A stretch of 64,000 nucleotides of DNA, taken from contig NZ_FMXQ01000001.1 in NCBI RefSeq assembly GCF_900104485.1, forward strand, positions 434,001-498,000, read 5' to 3'. Of the stretch, positions 46,417 through 55,498 are shown in pieces. The stretch comes from Bauldia litoralis (lineage in GTDB: Bacteria; Pseudomonadota; Alphaproteobacteria; Rhizobiales; Kaistiaceae). Both the position numbers and the translations under genes were made by a program. Below the pieces are notes generated by a model. It searched no databases and was not told the DNA's origin. It saw only the letters and a program-made list of their open reading frames with translations. The number at the start of each line of letters is the position of its first letter. The first letter of the stretch is position 1.

Positions 46417-46838
46417 CCCGCCGCCCGCTCGATCGCCTCCATGTCTTCGTCCGAGAGCCCGAAATGGTGGCCGATCTCGTGAATGAGGACATGGGTGACG
46501 ATACCCCCCAGCGACTCGTCGTGCTCGGCCCAGTAGTCGAGGATCGGCCGCCGGTAGAGCCAGATCATGTTCGGCATCTCGCCGGTGGTCGGCACCGCGG
46601 ATGCATGGGCGAGGCCGATACCCTGGAAGAGGCCGAGCAGGCCGAACTCGGATTCGATACCGAGGTCGTCAAGGACATCGTCCTGCGGAAAGTCCGCCAC
46701 CTGGATCGGGAGGTTGCCGGTCAGCGCCCGGAAGGTCTCGGGCAGCGCGGCGAAGGCATCGCGGGCCATGATCTCGAGATCGTCGAGCGATGGCGCACGC
46801 GCTTTGACCCAGTTCGTCGCGGTGGACTTGTCGGTCAT
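46413..46838 (-). CDS. HExxH metallopeptidase-family protein
   Basis: 141 residues of the small zincin-like family (DUF1025, minimal metalloprotease). It has THVLIHEIGHHFGLSDEDM near the C-terminus, with the zinc-binding His residues and catalytic Glu, and the preceding MPNMIWLYRRPILDYWAEHD typical of the group. No signal peptide, so cytoplasmic. Its ATG overlaps the stop of the 46-residue membrane protein (ATGA). Its end overlaps the TIR gene by 4 bases. Substrate unknown. Confidence 0.88.
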   Translation of the reverse strand: MTDKSTATNWVKARAPSLDDLEIMARDAFAALPETFRALTGNLPIQVADFPQDDVLDDLGIESEFGLLGLFQGIGLAHASAVPTTGEMPNMIWLYRRPILDYWAEHDESLGGIVTHVLIHEIGHHFGLSDEDMEAIERAAG

Positions 46839-46975
46839 GGCGCGTAGGTGACCAGAAGATAGAGGGCGAGGACGAAGAGGGCGATGAAGCCAAGCGTTCG
46901 CCCCGTCCGCTTGGCCCAGATCTCGACCTGGTCCGGCGGCTCGGAGGGTCGGATGTTGTCCTGATCGCCGCTCAC
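46835..46975 (-). CDS. 46-residue single-pass membrane protein
   Basis: A short gene starting at GTG 46975: MSGDQDNIRPSEPPDQVEIW, then a basic WAKRTGRT and one membrane helix (TLGFIALFVLALYLLVTYAP) to the end. Its GTG overlaps the stop of the upstream Popeye-like gene (GTGA) and its TGA overlaps the ATG of the metallopeptidase (ATGA). Tight coupling on both sides is good evidence that it is translated. The cytoplasmic N-terminus with a positive-inside rule suggests N-in orientation. I do not recognise the family; an adaptor anchoring or regulating its neighbours is possible. Confidence 0.75.
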   Translation of the reverse strand: MSGDQDNIRPSEPPDQVEIWAKRTGRTLGFIALFVLALYLLVTYAP

Positions 46976-47673
46976 TGCGCGGAGCCTCCCGTCGCTTTCG
47001 CCATCGCCATGTTCGCCCGGATCAACTTGTCCCGAAGGCCATGCCGGTACGAGAGTTCGACCGCCTGGGCTATCTCGGACGAACGGCCGAGAAGCTTCAT
47101 CAGGACGCCTCTCTCGAAGGCAAGATAGCGGATCGGCGCCACCGCCGTCACGGTTGCGGTCGCGGGTATCCCGGTCGAAACGCTGATCTCACCGACAAAG
47201 TCGCCGGTCGCGCAGGAGCCGACCGGTTGCCCGTCGACCTCAACCCGCGCCTCGCCGCTGGTGATGAAGACGAGATCGGATACCCGCTCGCCCTGACGGG
47301 TGAGCACCGCGCCGGGTTCTGCATCGACCCAGCGGCCGGCCTGAAGCAGTTGTCGCGCATGGGCGGGCTCAAGCCCCGGCACGGCGATCTCGTAGAATGT
47401 CCGTTCCTCCGTCGTGAACCGGGTCCGCCTATTGAGATAGGACGTGATGGTCAACTGGCCGACATTGGTCAGCACGAACAGCATTTCCCAGAAGACCGAG
47501 ACCGGATCGTCCAGCCAGTAGGCTGAATAGACAGCGGCGAGAACTCCGGAGCCGATGGCCAGGATGCGCAGCCACACCATGCGCGTCATCAGCATTGAGG
47601 CGATCAGCAGCACATAGCTTGCGTGACCGATCATCGCGCCGTTGCCGATCAGCGCCTCGGAGGTGAGGTTCAT
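46972..47673 (-). CDS. Membrane protein with Popeye-like cNMP-binding domain
   Basis: 233 residues: three membrane helices (about 13-75, including GHASYVLLIASMLMTRMVWL and DPVSVFWEMLFVLTNVGQL) followed by a cytoplasmic cyclic-nucleotide-binding beta barrel (about 95-205) with GDFVGEISVSTGIPATATVT. The layout of three helices plus cNMP domain is that of Popeye-domain (POPDC) proteins, which sense cAMP at membranes in animals. Bacterial relatives are little studied. ATG 47673 was chosen because it directly precedes the first helices. It is the first gene of a coupled three-gene operon. Confidence 0.82.
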   Translation of the reverse strand: MNLTSEALIGNGAMIGHASYVLLIASMLMTRMVWLRILAIGSGVLAAVYSAYWLDDPVSVFWEMLFVLTNVGQLTITSYLNRRTRFTTEERTFYEIAVPGLEPAHARQLLQAGRWVDAEPGAVLTRQGERVSDLVFITSGEARVEVDGQPVGSCATGDFVGEISVSTGIPATATVTAVAPIRYLAFERGVLMKLLGRSSEIAQAVELSYRHGLRDKLIRANMAMAKATGGSAQ

Positions 47674-47728
47674 TGGCGCGTCGACAACATTGAAGGAGGA
47701 GTCCCGACGGCCTCCCCTCTCGGTCCGG

Positions 47729-48175
47729 TCACCTGATCGCGACCGAGAAGGCGGCCCACCCGCCGGGATGACCGAACCGCTCGGCAAGCGCCCGCGCGAC
47801 TGGCGGCTTCTCCGGCACGAGCCAGCGCAGGTTGTCCCAGTCGCGCTTGGCGGCCTCGCCGGCGACCGCGTCGAGCAACGCCTTCTCGACTCCCTGCTCG
47901 CGCGAATCCTGGATCACGAACATCTCGTTGAGCTGCCCGATCCGCCGGCCGTTCATCATGTCGGGCAGGTCGAAGAAGACCGCGAAGCCGGCAAGCCGCC
48001 CTTCGAGCCGCGCCCCGAGGATTTCCGCGGTTCGGTCGTTGAGCAGCAGTTCGGCGTAAAACTCGTCGGGCCGCCTCGGGGCGCCGCGGTTTCGCTCCTG
48101 CGCGCAGGCCGCCAGGAGCGGCGCCAGTTCATGGGCGTCGCCAATCGAAAGTCGTGTCGTGTCAATCGTGCTCAT
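47729..48175 (-). CDS. GNAT-family N-acetyltransferase
   Basis: About 148 residues of a GNAT fold. RLAGFAVFFDLPDMMNGRRIG leads into QLNEMFVIQDSREQGVEKAL, where the acetyl-CoA-binding loop is a degenerate (SREQGVEKAL) version of the Q/RxxGxG/A motif. The following WDNLRWLVPEK strand fits. The gene lies 55 bases upstream of the Popeye-like gene on the same strand and may be transcribed with it. Target unknown. ATG 48175 and ATG 48190 are both possible starts. Confidence 0.8.
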   Translation of the reverse strand: MSTIDTTRLSIGDAHELAPLLAACAQERNRGAPRRPDEFYAELLLNDRTAEILGARLEGRLAGFAVFFDLPDMMNGRRIGQLNEMFVIQDSREQGVEKALLDAVAGEAAKRDWDNLRWLVPEKPPVARALAERFGHPGGWAAFSVAIR

Positions 48176-48333
48176 GGACGCCAGTTTCATCGCTTCGCGG
48201 CGCGGGTCAAGCCGAAGCTGAACCGCTGCTGAACCGGCGTCTCAGTCGCGGTTCAGCGCGACGGCCCAGAATGACCATCAGGGCGACGCGATACGGACCG
48301 ACTTTCCCGTCCACAGGCGAAAGGATTGCGCGC

Positions 48334-48660
48334 ATGCTGAAGAAAACGATAATCGCCGGTGCCGCCGCCATCATGGTTGGCGCAGGCGCGACCGGCATCG
48401 CATCGACCCCGGCTTCGGCCGGCTATTACAATGGCGGCGGCGTCTGGTTCGGCTGGAGCACGCCGCGCTACACGCCCCATCCGCCGCCCCGGTTCTACCC
48501 GCGTTCACCCCCGCGAAAGTACCGCGTACCGGCCAAAAGACAGGTGTGCACGCCGCGGTTCAGGACCGTCCGCGCCTGGAAGCCACGCCGCGGATGGGTG
48601 ACCTATCGGGTCTATGCCGGCAAGGTGTGCCGATGGCAGCCGACGTATCGGAGGTGGTGA
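48334..48660 (+). CDS. Small secreted Tyr/Pro/Arg-rich protein
   Basis: 108 residues. A signal peptide (MLKKTIIAGAAAIMVGAGAT, cleavage after ASAG) precedes a low-complexity basic domain rich in Tyr, Trp, Pro and Arg, with two cysteines (VCTPRF, VCRWQP) and an RAWKPRRGWVTYRV stretch. It resembles small periplasmic or surface proteins seen in Hyphomicrobiales with no assigned function. AAAGGA lies 8 bases before ATG. Nothing else can be concluded. Confidence 0.7.
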   Translation: MLKKTIIAGAAAIMVGAGATGIASTPASAGYYNGGGVWFGWSTPRYTPHPPPRFYPRSPPRKYRVPAKRQVCTPRFRTVRAWKPRRGWVTYRVYAGKVCRWQPTYRRW

Positions 48661-48867
48661 AAATCTCCACAAAACTGCCCGGATATGGTCACGGACGCGC
48701 CCTAGCGCAGCCGCTTTCCTGAAGTTTTATGTCGCAATGGAACCTTGCGTGAACCGTGATCGTTCATATGTCTTCAAGACCGCTGTGATTGACTTCACTG
48801 AAGAACGCGGCGGGACACGCCATAATAAGTTCAAGGGCGAAATACAGCCCAACAGGGAAATGGTGCC

Positions 48868-49065
48868 ATGAGCTACAGGATTCCGATCGGACCGGCTGCC
48901 GCACTCTTCGAGGAAGGCGCCTATGACATGTTCCCGGCCCCGGCCGAGCGCGTGACCCGCTTCGCGGATACGCCTGTCGCCTTCATCAAGGACACCGACG
49001 CCATCAGGCTGGCGCCTGCCGACGAAATGCCGGCTCGGCCGACTGAAGGACGCAAGTATCACTGA
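48868..49065 (+). CDS. Short hypothetical protein (65 aa)
   Basis: 65 residues, hydrophilic, with no membrane helix or signal: MSYRIPIGPAAALFEEGAYD, then MFPAPAERVTRFADTPVAFI. CAGGGA 11 bases upstream is a modest ribosome-binding site. Codon use is like the genome, with GC-rich third positions, and a hairpin follows. It could be a real small cytoplasmic protein, but I recognise no family. Confidence 0.5.
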   Translation: MSYRIPIGPAAALFEEGAYDMFPAPAERVTRFADTPVAFIKDTDAIRLAPADEMPARPTEGRKYH

Positions 49066-49109
49066 GCGGCTTTATCCCCCACCCCGACCTCCAAAGCTGC
49101 CAGTAGAAA

Positions 49110-49141
49110 GAACGGCCCCGTGCGCCCCCGCGGGGCCGTTC
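49110..49141 (-). terminator. Terminator for the MOSC gene
   Basis: GAACGGCCCCG (49110-49120) pairs perfectly with CGGGGCCGTTC (49131-49141). On the minus strand the stem runs into TTTCTACT, so it terminates transcripts from the MOSC gene. It may also stop those from the small plus-strand gene. Confidence 0.65.
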
Positions 49142-49165
49142 GCTTGTCAGCCGTCCGAAGACCCC

Positions 49166-49705
49166 TCAGACGCGCTCCAGCGGCCGCTGCGGACCCTCAG
49201 GGAGGGCGACGGCGATCGCGTCCCCCGGACGAACGTCGCCACCGGCGACGACCACCCCCATGATCCCGGCCTTGAGAACAAGGTTGCCCGCGGCATCGCG
49301 GTCGAGAACCGCGGCCATCAGTCCGGGCTGGAAGTCGTTGAGTTGATGGCAGGGATTGCGGAGGCCGGTGATCTCGACGACCGCCGTTTCGCCGAGCGCG
49401 AGGCGGGCGCCGACCGGCAGTCCGAGCAGGTCTATCCCCTCCGTCGTGACATTCTCGCCCATGACACCGGGTGTGACGGTGAATCCGCGTCCGCGCAGTT
49501 GGTCGAACAGCTCGGCGTGGATCAGGTGAACCTGCCTGAGATTGGGCTGGGTCGGATCGCGGGCGACACGCGAGCGATGCTTCACCGTCTCGCCGCAATG
49601 CGCATCACCCTCGACGCCAAGCCCGGCCAGCAGGCGAATTGCGGCAGCCTCGGGCTTGCTGAAGGTATGCGCGGGAGAGAGGCTGACCGCCCTAACACGC
49701 GGCAT
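49166..49705 (-). CDS. MOSC-domain protein
   Basis: 179 residues of a MOSC (molybdenum cofactor sulfurase C-terminal-like) domain. It has VHLIHAELFDQL, VTPGVMGENVTTEGIDLLGL and LRNPCHQLNDFQPGLM, where the cysteine is the conserved one that could carry sulfur. Such proteins handle sulfur or the molybdenum cofactor (YiiM/YuaD type). ATG 49705 has GGGAGGGGG just upstream, better than ATG 49723. The order leuC, then this gene, on the same strand is a 25-base gap, so they may be co-transcribed. Confidence 0.9.
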   Translation of the reverse strand: MPRVRAVSLSPAHTFSKPEAAAIRLLAGLGVEGDAHCGETVKHRSRVARDPTQPNLRQVHLIHAELFDQLRGRGFTVTPGVMGENVTTEGIDLLGLPVGARLALGETAVVEITGLRNPCHQLNDFQPGLMAAVLDRDAAGNLVLKAGIMGVVVAGGDVRPGDAIAVALPEGPQRPLERV

Positions 49706-49730
49706 CGCGCCCCCTCCCGACATGTGTCGC

Positions 49731-51134
49731 CTAGCTCCAGTCCCGGATGTCAACGAAATGCCCGGCGATCGCCGCCGCCACCGCCATCGCCGGCGACACC
49801 AGGTGGGTGCGGCCCTTGAAGCCCTGCCGTCCCTCGAAGTTCCGGTTCGAGGTCGACGCGCAGCGCTCGCCCGGCTTGAGGCGGTCGTCATTCATCGCAA
49901 GGCACATGGAGCAACCCGGCTCGCGCCACTCGAAGCCGGCGGCCAGGAAGATCTTGTCGAGGCCTTCCGCCTCCGCCTGCTCCTTCACCAGCCCCGAGCC
50001 GGGAACAACCATCGCGCTGACCCCATCGCGGACCCGCTTGTCGCCGATGATCTTGGCGGCGGCGCGCAAATCCTCGATACGGCCGTTGGTGCAAGAGCCG
50101 ACAAAGACCCGCTCGACCGGGATCTCGGTGATCTTCGTACCGGCCGCGAGCCCCATATAGGCCAGCGACCGCTCGACCGCGCGACGGCGGTCGGGATCGG
50201 CGATATCGGCGGGATCCGGCACCCTGCCGTCGATGGTGGTGACGTTCTCGGGGCTCGTTCCCCAGGTCACCAGCGGCGGCAGCTTCGACGCATCGAGACG
50301 GACCTCGCGATCGAATTCGGCGCCTTCGTCGGACTTCAGCGTGTCCCAGTAGCGAAGCGCCGCATCCCAGTGCCCGTCCTTCGGCGCTTTCGGCCGGCCC
50401 TTGATATAGGCGTAGGTGGTCTCGTCCGGCGCGATCAGGCCGGCGCGGGCACCGCCCTCGATCGACATGTTGCAGACCGTCATCCGGCCTTCCATCGACA
50501 TCGCCTGGAAGGCCTCGCCGGAATATTCCATCACGTGCCCGGTGCCGCCGGCGGTGCCGATCTCGCCGATGATCGCCAGGATGATGTCCTTCGACGTCAC
50601 GCCGGGCGGCGGCGTACCGTCGACGGTGATCCGCATGTTCTTCGCCTTCTTCTGGATCAGCGTCTGGGTGGCGAGCACATGCTCGACCTCCGAGGTGCCG
50701 ATGCCATGGGCGAGCGCCCCGAAGGCGCCATGCGTCGAGGTGTGGCTGTCGCCGCAGACGATCGTCATGCCGGGCAGCGTGAAGCCCTGCTCCGGGCCGA
50801 TGATGTGGACGATGCCCTGCCGGTGATCGAGTTCGTTGTAATACTCGACCCCGAAATCCTCGGCGTTCTTCGCCAGCGCGTCGACCTGGATCTTCGACTC
50901 CTCGTTGGCGATCCCGCCGCTGCGGTCGGTGGTCGGCACGTTATGGTCGACGACCGCGAGCGTCTTCTGCGGCGCACGGACCTTGCGACCGGCGAGGCGA
51001 AGGCCCTCGAAGGCCTGCGGGCTGGTGACTTCATGGACGAGGTGGCGGTCGACATAGAGCAGGCAGGTTCCATCGTCGTCCTGATGAACAACGTGGTCGT
51101 CCCAGATCTTGTCGTAGAGGGTTCTCGGCTTCAT
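49731..51134 (-). CDS. leuC: 3-isopropylmalate dehydratase large subunit
   Basis: 467 residues, the aconitase-like Fe-S subunit. Iron-sulfur ligands are in [11 protein letters not shown] (about 345) and [11 protein letters not shown] (about 405-415). [20 protein letters not shown] and [20 protein letters not shown] are diagnostic. ATG 51134 gives [16 protein letters not shown]; an upstream ATG adds 11 residues without family support. It partners leuD, 6.3 kb distant. A small GCGATCC/GGATCGC hairpin (51157-51174) lies in its leader. Confidence 0.97.
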   Translation of the reverse strand: MKPRTLYDKIWDDHVVHQDDDGTCLLYVDRHLVHEVTSPQAFEGLRLAGRKVRAPQKTLAVVDHNVPTTDRSGGIANEESKIQVDALAKNAEDFGVEYYNELDHRQGIVHIIGPEQGFTLPGMTIVCGDSHTSTHGAFGALAHGIGTSEVEHVLATQTLIQKKAKNMRITVDGTPPPGVTSKDIILAIIGEIGTAGGTGHVMEYSGEAFQAMSMEGRMTVCNMSIEGGARAGLIAPDETTYAYIKGRPKAPKDGHWDAALRYWDTLKSDEGAEFDREVRLDASKLPPLVTWGTSPENVTTIDGRVPDPADIADPDRRRAVERSLAYMGLAAGTKITEIPVERVFVGSCTNGRIEDLRAAAKIIGDKRVRDGVSAMVVPGSGLVKEQAEAEGLDKIFLAAGFEWREPGCSMCLAMNDDRLKPGERCASTSNRNFEGRQGFKGRTHLVSPAMAVAAAIAGHFVDIRDWS

Positions 51135-51446
51135 TGGATATGCCTTGCAAAGCTGCGCGATCCGCATGGATCGCCGAATAGCTGGACTGTCACGGACACC
51201 GCGCCCGGACGCGGGCGGTCAAAGGTCGCCCGGCCCCCTCGCGGCAACGATCCGAGCGTGGAATCGCCAAGGCAGCCGGAAATGGTCGGCGATTACACCG
51301 ACCCCGGCCATCACGGCACTCCCGTCGCTTTTCGCCACGTGTCCGATTGCGTTCATGCGGTCTATATACGGCAAGGCATCATCAGTTTGGAATACCTCGT
51401 TCATATGGTGGGCCGAATGGATGATTCACGGAGGGAAAGTCGAAAA
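51135..51446. other. Divergent intergenic region leuC-glycosidase
   Basis: 312 bases with no gene. On the minus strand the leuC leader has a 7-bp perfect hairpin with a 4-base loop at 51157-51174. No leucine-rich leader peptide is recognisable. The plus side holds the GGAGGG site for the next gene (51430-51435). Confidence 0.5.
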
Positions 51447-52223
51447 ATGCGGTTTGACTGGAAATCATTCGCGGCCGTCGCCGTCTCCCTGGCCGCAGGC
51501 GCCGTTCTCTCGGCGACACCGGCCGCCGCGGCCTGCGAGCGCCAGAGCTTCGAGGACGCCGCCTATATCGTCTGCGGCTTCGATCTCGCCGAGGCGGATG
51601 TCCGGTTGTTCTGGCGCGGCGCCGACGACGCGCCCCATGCCACATTCTCCGCGCTGGCGGCCGGCCTCGAGGCCGAGGGACTGGCCCTCGCCTTCGCCAT
51701 GAACGGCGGTATGTATGGCGACGACCTCAGTCCGATCGGCCTTTATGTCGAGGGCGGCGAGGAACTGCGGTCCGTCAACACCGAAACCTCCGACATCCGG
51801 CCGGAACCAAACTTCTACAAGAAGCCGAACGGCATCTTCTATCTTACCGCCGACGCGGCCGGGGTAATGGCGACCGACGACTACCTCGCGCAACCACCGG
51901 AGGCCGCCTTCGCCACTCAGTCCGGCCCGATGCTGGTGATTGACGGAAAGCTGCACCCGGCCTTCATCCCCGGCTCGACATCCCTCAAGCCGCGCAACGG
52001 GGTCTGCGCCCCGACGCCCGGCGAGGTGCGCTTCGCGATCACCGAAGGCAGCGTCAGTTTCCACGATTTCGGCCGCTTCTTCCGCGACCACCTTGGCTGC
52101 GACAACGCCCTGTTTCTCGATGGCGGCTCGGCGCCGGGCATCTATGCGCCGGACCTCGGGCGCGACGATCCGCCGGGCCATGGTGGCTACGGGCCGATCA
52201 TCGCCGTGGTCGAGCCGAAATAG
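51447..52223 (+). CDS. Exported phosphodiester glycosidase-like protein (NAGPA domain)
   Basis: 258 residues with a signal peptide (residues 1-31, ending ATPAAAA) and a domain of the family named after the mammalian mannose-6-phosphate uncovering enzyme. FAMNGGMYGDDLSPIGLYVE and LFLDGGSAPGIYAP are the signature strands carrying the acidic active-site residues. Bacterial members are periplasmic phosphodiester glycosidases of unknown substrate. The open frame runs far upstream through antisense of leuC, but the real start is ATG 51447 with GGAGGG 11 bases before. Confidence 0.88.
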   Translation: MRFDWKSFAAVAVSLAAGAVLSATPAAAACERQSFEDAAYIVCGFDLAEADVRLFWRGADDAPHATFSALAAGLEAEGLALAFAMNGGMYGDDLSPIGLYVEGGEELRSVNTETSDIRPEPNFYKKPNGIFYLTADAAGVMATDDYLAQPPEAAFATQSGPMLVIDGKLHPAFIPGSTSLKPRNGVCAPTPGEVRFAITEGSVSFHDFGRFFRDHLGCDNALFLDGGSAPGIYAPDLGRDDPPGHGGYGPIIAVVEPK

Positions 52224-53117
52224 TCAGGATGCGACGGCGTCGCCGCCAAGTTCGACCAGAACGATCTCCGGCGGCACCCTGAAGCGGATCGGCATCTTCG
52301 AGCAACCGAGGCCGCCGGAAACAAGCAGGTGGCGGCCCTCCTCGACGATATGGCCGTAGGCGAAACGGTCGCCATAGGCCGAAGGAACGACCGGACGCCC
52401 GAGGAAGGGGAGATTGACCTGTCCGCCATGGGTATGGCCGGACAGGGTCAGGCTGACCCGCGCGGGGACCTGCGTGAAAATGTCCGGTTCATGGGCGAGC
52501 AGCACCACCGGCCGGTCGTCGGTGACCTGCGCCAGCGTCCCCGGCAGGTCGTCAACCCCGACGAACCGGCTGTGGCCAACCTGGCGGGCGAGTTGGTCGC
52601 CAAGCCCGGCCAGCCAGAATGCCGAACTGTCGGTCGCCGGGATGAGTTCCACGGTATTCTCCATCACCGGGATACCGTTATCGACAAGGGCCGCGCGTAT
52701 TCCGTCGACATCGGTCCACCAGTCGTGGTTTCCGAGGATCGACCGGACGCCGAGAGGCGCCTCCAGCCGACCGAGCACCCGCGCCCAGTCCGCGATGGGC
52801 ACCGCGCTGGTGCCGAACCGCGACATGCTGCCGATGAAGTCCCCGAGCAGCACGATGACATCCGGCTGCAGCCCGTTCGTGACCGCGACGATCTCCTCCA
52901 GTCGCGAAATCGGCATCCACGGATCGCAGATGTGGGGATCCGCGATCGCCGCGATGCGCACCGGCCGGCGACCCGCCGGCCAGCCGGGCGGCGTCAGCCG
53001 GTAACGCGTCACCTCGAGGCGGAAGCGCGGTTCAATGGCAAGGGCGTAGGAACTCAGGCCGACGCCCGCCAACGCGGTCAGGCCAGTGAGCTTGAGGAAG
53101 GAGCGACGTGACATCAT
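52224..53117 (-). CDS. Tat-exported metallophosphoesterase (YkuE-like)
   Basis: 297 residues. A twin-arginine signal (MMSRRSFLKLTGLTALAGVG) indicates export of a folded, metal-loaded enzyme. The calcineurin-like motifs are ADPHICDPW (about 60), LGDFIG, LGNHDWW (about 128), LLAHEPD and SGHTHGGQ (about 232). Similar enzymes hydrolyse phosphodiesters or the sugar-nucleotide headgroup of lipid A precursors; the substrate here is not fixed. Stop codons of this and the preceding convergent gene are adjacent. Confidence 0.92.
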   Translation of the reverse strand: MMSRRSFLKLTGLTALAGVGLSSYALAIEPRFRLEVTRYRLTPPGWPAGRRPVRIAAIADPHICDPWMPISRLEEIVAVTNGLQPDVIVLLGDFIGSMSRFGTSAVPIADWARVLGRLEAPLGVRSILGNHDWWTDVDGIRAALVDNGIPVMENTVELIPATDSSAFWLAGLGDQLARQVGHSRFVGVDDLPGTLAQVTDDRPVVLLAHEPDIFTQVPARVSLTLSGHTHGGQVNLPFLGRPVVPSAYGDRFAYGHIVEEGRHLLVSGGLGCSKMPIRFRVPPEIVLVELGGDAVAS

Positions 53118-53279
53118 CCGCCAAAGATAGGCGGCGAGTTTGTCTCAAACGTGCGCCCGGGCCGACTCTTTCGCGGAATAGTAAACGACGCGTCCGCGCA
53201 TGCCGCTTGCAGCGCACACGCCGACGCCCGACGACGAGCGTCGCCGGGTGGCGGTATCCGGCAAAGAAAGAGGTGCGGA

Positions 53280-53672
53280 CTATTCGGCCGCGGCGGCAGC
53301 GCGCGGCGGACGGCGGTCCTGCTTCTCGACGATACGCGCCGATTTGCCGCGACGTCCACGCAGGTAATAGAGCTTCGCCCGCCGGACCTTGCCGCGACGA
53401 ACGACATCGATCGAATCGATGACCGGCGAGTAGACCGGGAAGACGCGCTCGACGCCTTCACCGTAGGAAATCTTCCGGACCGTGAAGCTCTCGTTGAGGC
53501 CGCCACCGGAACGCCCGATGCAGACACCCTCATAGGCCTGGATGCGGCTGCGGGTTCCCTCGGTCACCTTGACGTTGACGCGGACGGTGTCGCCGGGGCC
53601 GAATTCAGGCACAGCGCGGACGGCTGCGATCGATTCGGCCTGCTCTTTCTCGAGCTGCTGTATGATGTTCAT
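53280..53672 (-). CDS. rplS: 50S ribosomal protein L19
   Basis: 130 residues. The family N-terminus [15 protein letters not shown], the SH3-like core [40 protein letters not shown] and the conserved [20 protein letters not shown] at the end are all present. It closes the rpsP-rimM-trmD-rplS group, 98 bases after trmD. Confidence 0.98.
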   Translation of the reverse strand: MNIIQQLEKEQAESIAAVRAVPEFGPGDTVRVNVKVTEGTRSRIQAYEGVCIGRSGGGLNESFTVRKISYGEGVERVFPVYSPVIDSIDVVRRGKVRRAKLYYLRGRRGKSARIVEKQDRRPPRAAAAAE

Positions 53673-53770
53673 GGTCGGAACCTCTTCTCACGACAGGCGG
53701 CGGCGCACCAAAAAGTGCGATCCGGCCGTTTACCCCGCGGTCAATATATGAAAGCCGGCGGTTCCATACG

Positions 53771-54478
53771 CTAATCGGCGGGCTTTGTCGATTCCCGAAG
53801 CGCGATAAGATCGGGCCGGCGTTCAGCCGTCAGGCGAAGCGCCTCCCTGCGTCGCCATTCGGCGATCCGGCCGTGATTGCCGGAGGTCAGCACCTCGGGG
53901 ATCGGCTGGCCCTCGAAGTCCGCCGGCCGGGTGTATTGCGGGTATTCCAGCAGCCCATCGGCAAAGCTCTCGCTCTCGGCCGATATCGCATTGCCCATGA
54001 CACCCGGAAGCAGGCGTACCGCCGCGTCGAGCAGCGCCATCGCGGCGATTTCACCGCCCGACAGCACGAAGTCGCCCAGCGAGACTTCCTCAAGCCCGCG
54101 CCCTGCGATCACGCGTTCGTCGACGCCTTCGAACCGCCCGGCGAGGATCACCGCGCCGCCGCCGGTGGCAAGTGTCCGGACCCGGGCCTGGTCGAGGGGA
54201 CGGCCGCGCGGGCTCATCAGGAGCCGCGGCCGTTCGTCGCCTGCGGGGCAAGCGGCATCGATCGCCGCCGCCACCACGTCGGCCCGCATCACCATGCCCG
54301 GCCCGCCGCCGGCCGGCGAATCGTCGACGGAGCGGTGCCTGTCGGTGGCCGAATCGCGAATGTCGCGGACCTCCAGCGACCAGATCCCCTCCTCCAGCGC
54401 CCGCCCGGCGAGACTGCGGCCGAGCGGTCCCGGAAACATGTCGGGGAAGAGGGTGAGGATCGTCGCCGCGAACGTCAT
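53771..54478 (-). CDS. trmD: tRNA (guanine37-N1)-methyltransferase
   Basis: 235 residues of the SPOUT-family enzyme that methylates G37 next to the anticodon. It has [37 protein letters not shown] (substrate and loop), [13 protein letters not shown] and the knot segment [20 protein letters not shown], here [13 protein letters not shown]. The start overlaps the rimM stop by four bases (ATGA). Confidence 0.98.
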   Translation of the reverse strand: MTFAATILTLFPDMFPGPLGRSLAGRALEEGIWSLEVRDIRDSATDRHRSVDDSPAGGGPGMVMRADVVAAAIDAACPAGDERPRLLMSPRGRPLDQARVRTLATGGGAVILAGRFEGVDERVIAGRGLEEVSLGDFVLSGGEIAAMALLDAAVRLLPGVMGNAISAESESFADGLLEYPQYTRPADFEGQPIPEVLTSGNHGRIAEWRRREALRLTAERRPDLIALRESTKPAD

Positions 54479-55026
54479 GGCGTCGGGTCCTGATCGGATT
54501 CGTCGTCAAGCAGCCCCACCGGCGGATCGACGACGACTCGCCCACCGGCAATGTCGACCTCGGGCACCACGGCAAGGCTGAACGGCACCAGCAGGGTATC
54601 GCCGCGCGGCGGTGCGATCTCGAGGAGATCGCCGGCGCCGTAATTCTGGACGCCGACCACGGTGCCGAGCGCCCTGCCGTCGACGGTCGCCGCGGCCAGG
54701 CCGATCAGGTCGGCATAATAGAACTCGTCGTCGCCGGCCTTCGGCAGTCGCTCTTTCGGTACGCTGAGCTCGATGCCGTTCAGCGTCTCCGCCTGGTTGC
54801 GGTCGGCGACGCCCTTGAAGCGAACGACCAGCAGGTCGGGGTTGGTGCCGGCCGCCGGCCTGAGGGCCAACACCTCAAAGAGGCGCCCGTCGGGCGCCTC
54901 CAGCGGTCCATAGGCGGCGATGTCGGCCGGCGTCGCGGTGAACGCCTTGACCCGCACCTCGCCCTTGATGCCGTGCGCGGCGCCGATCCGGGCAATGACG
55001 ACCCGGTCCGCCGCCGACGCGCTCAT
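54475..55026 (-). CDS. rimM: Ribosome maturation factor RimM
   Basis: 183 residues with the N-terminal barrel [17 protein letters not shown] (about 13-29), [15 protein letters not shown], and the PRC-barrel C-terminus starting [10 protein letters not shown]. It assists 30S head assembly by binding S19. It lies 2 bases downstream of rpsP and overlaps trmD, the classical operon order. Confidence 0.96.
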   Translation of the reverse strand: MSASAADRVVIARIGAAHGIKGEVRVKAFTATPADIAAYGPLEAPDGRLFEVLALRPAAGTNPDLLVVRFKGVADRNQAETLNGIELSVPKERLPKAGDDEFYYADLIGLAAATVDGRALGTVVGVQNYGAGDLLEIAPPRGDTLLVPFSLAVVPEVDIAGGRVVVDPPVGLLDDESDQDPTP

Positions 55027-55028
55027 CG

Positions 55029-55436
55029 TCAGCTCGCGGGCGCTTCGGCCGCCGGCTCTTCGGCCGGCTCGGCGGGAGCAGCAGCCGCTTCGGCGGCCTT
55101 GACCTTCGCTTCTTCAGCCGCGGCGGCGCGCTCCTGGGCCTTTTCGCCCGGCTTCGCCTTGTTCGGGTTGTTGCGCGGCTTGCGCTTGGCAAGGCCGGCG
55201 GCGTCGAGGAAACGCAGGACGCGGTCGGTCGGCGTTGCGCCAACGCCGAGCCAATGCTGGACCCGCTCGGTCTTGATCACCACCCGGTTCTCGTCGGTCT
55301 TCGGCAGCATCGGATCGTAGGTGCCGACGATCTCGATGAAGCGGCCATCGCGCGGCGAGCGCGAGTCGGCGACGACGATACGGTAGAAGGGACGCTTCTT
55401 GGCGCCACCACGGGCAAGGCGAAGTTTCAGGGACAT
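55029..55436 (-). CDS. rpsP: 30S ribosomal protein S16
   Basis: 135 residues. The core ([54 protein letters not shown]) occupies the first 80. An Ala/Glu/Lys-rich tail of about 50 residues, common in alphaproteobacterial S16, follows. It is the first gene of the ribosomal/tRNA-modification operon, 62 bases after ffh. Confidence 0.98.
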   Translation of the reverse strand: MSLKLRLARGGAKKRPFYRIVVADSRSPRDGRFIEIVGTYDPMLPKTDENRVVIKTERVQHWLGVGATPTDRVLRFLDAAGLAKRKPRNNPNKAKPGEKAQERAAAAEEAKVKAAEAAAAPAEPAEEPAAEAPAS

Positions 55437-55498
55437 TCGGTTACTCCTGTTGAGGTGTTTGAGCCGGTCGCGAAATGCCGCGCGGCGATGGTTTCTGT

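Noticed and set aside
49542-51446. Plus-strand open frame running through the leuC region into the glycosidase
   Set aside because: The translation is the antisense of leuC. The glycosidase signal peptide and ribosome-binding site fix its start at 51447.
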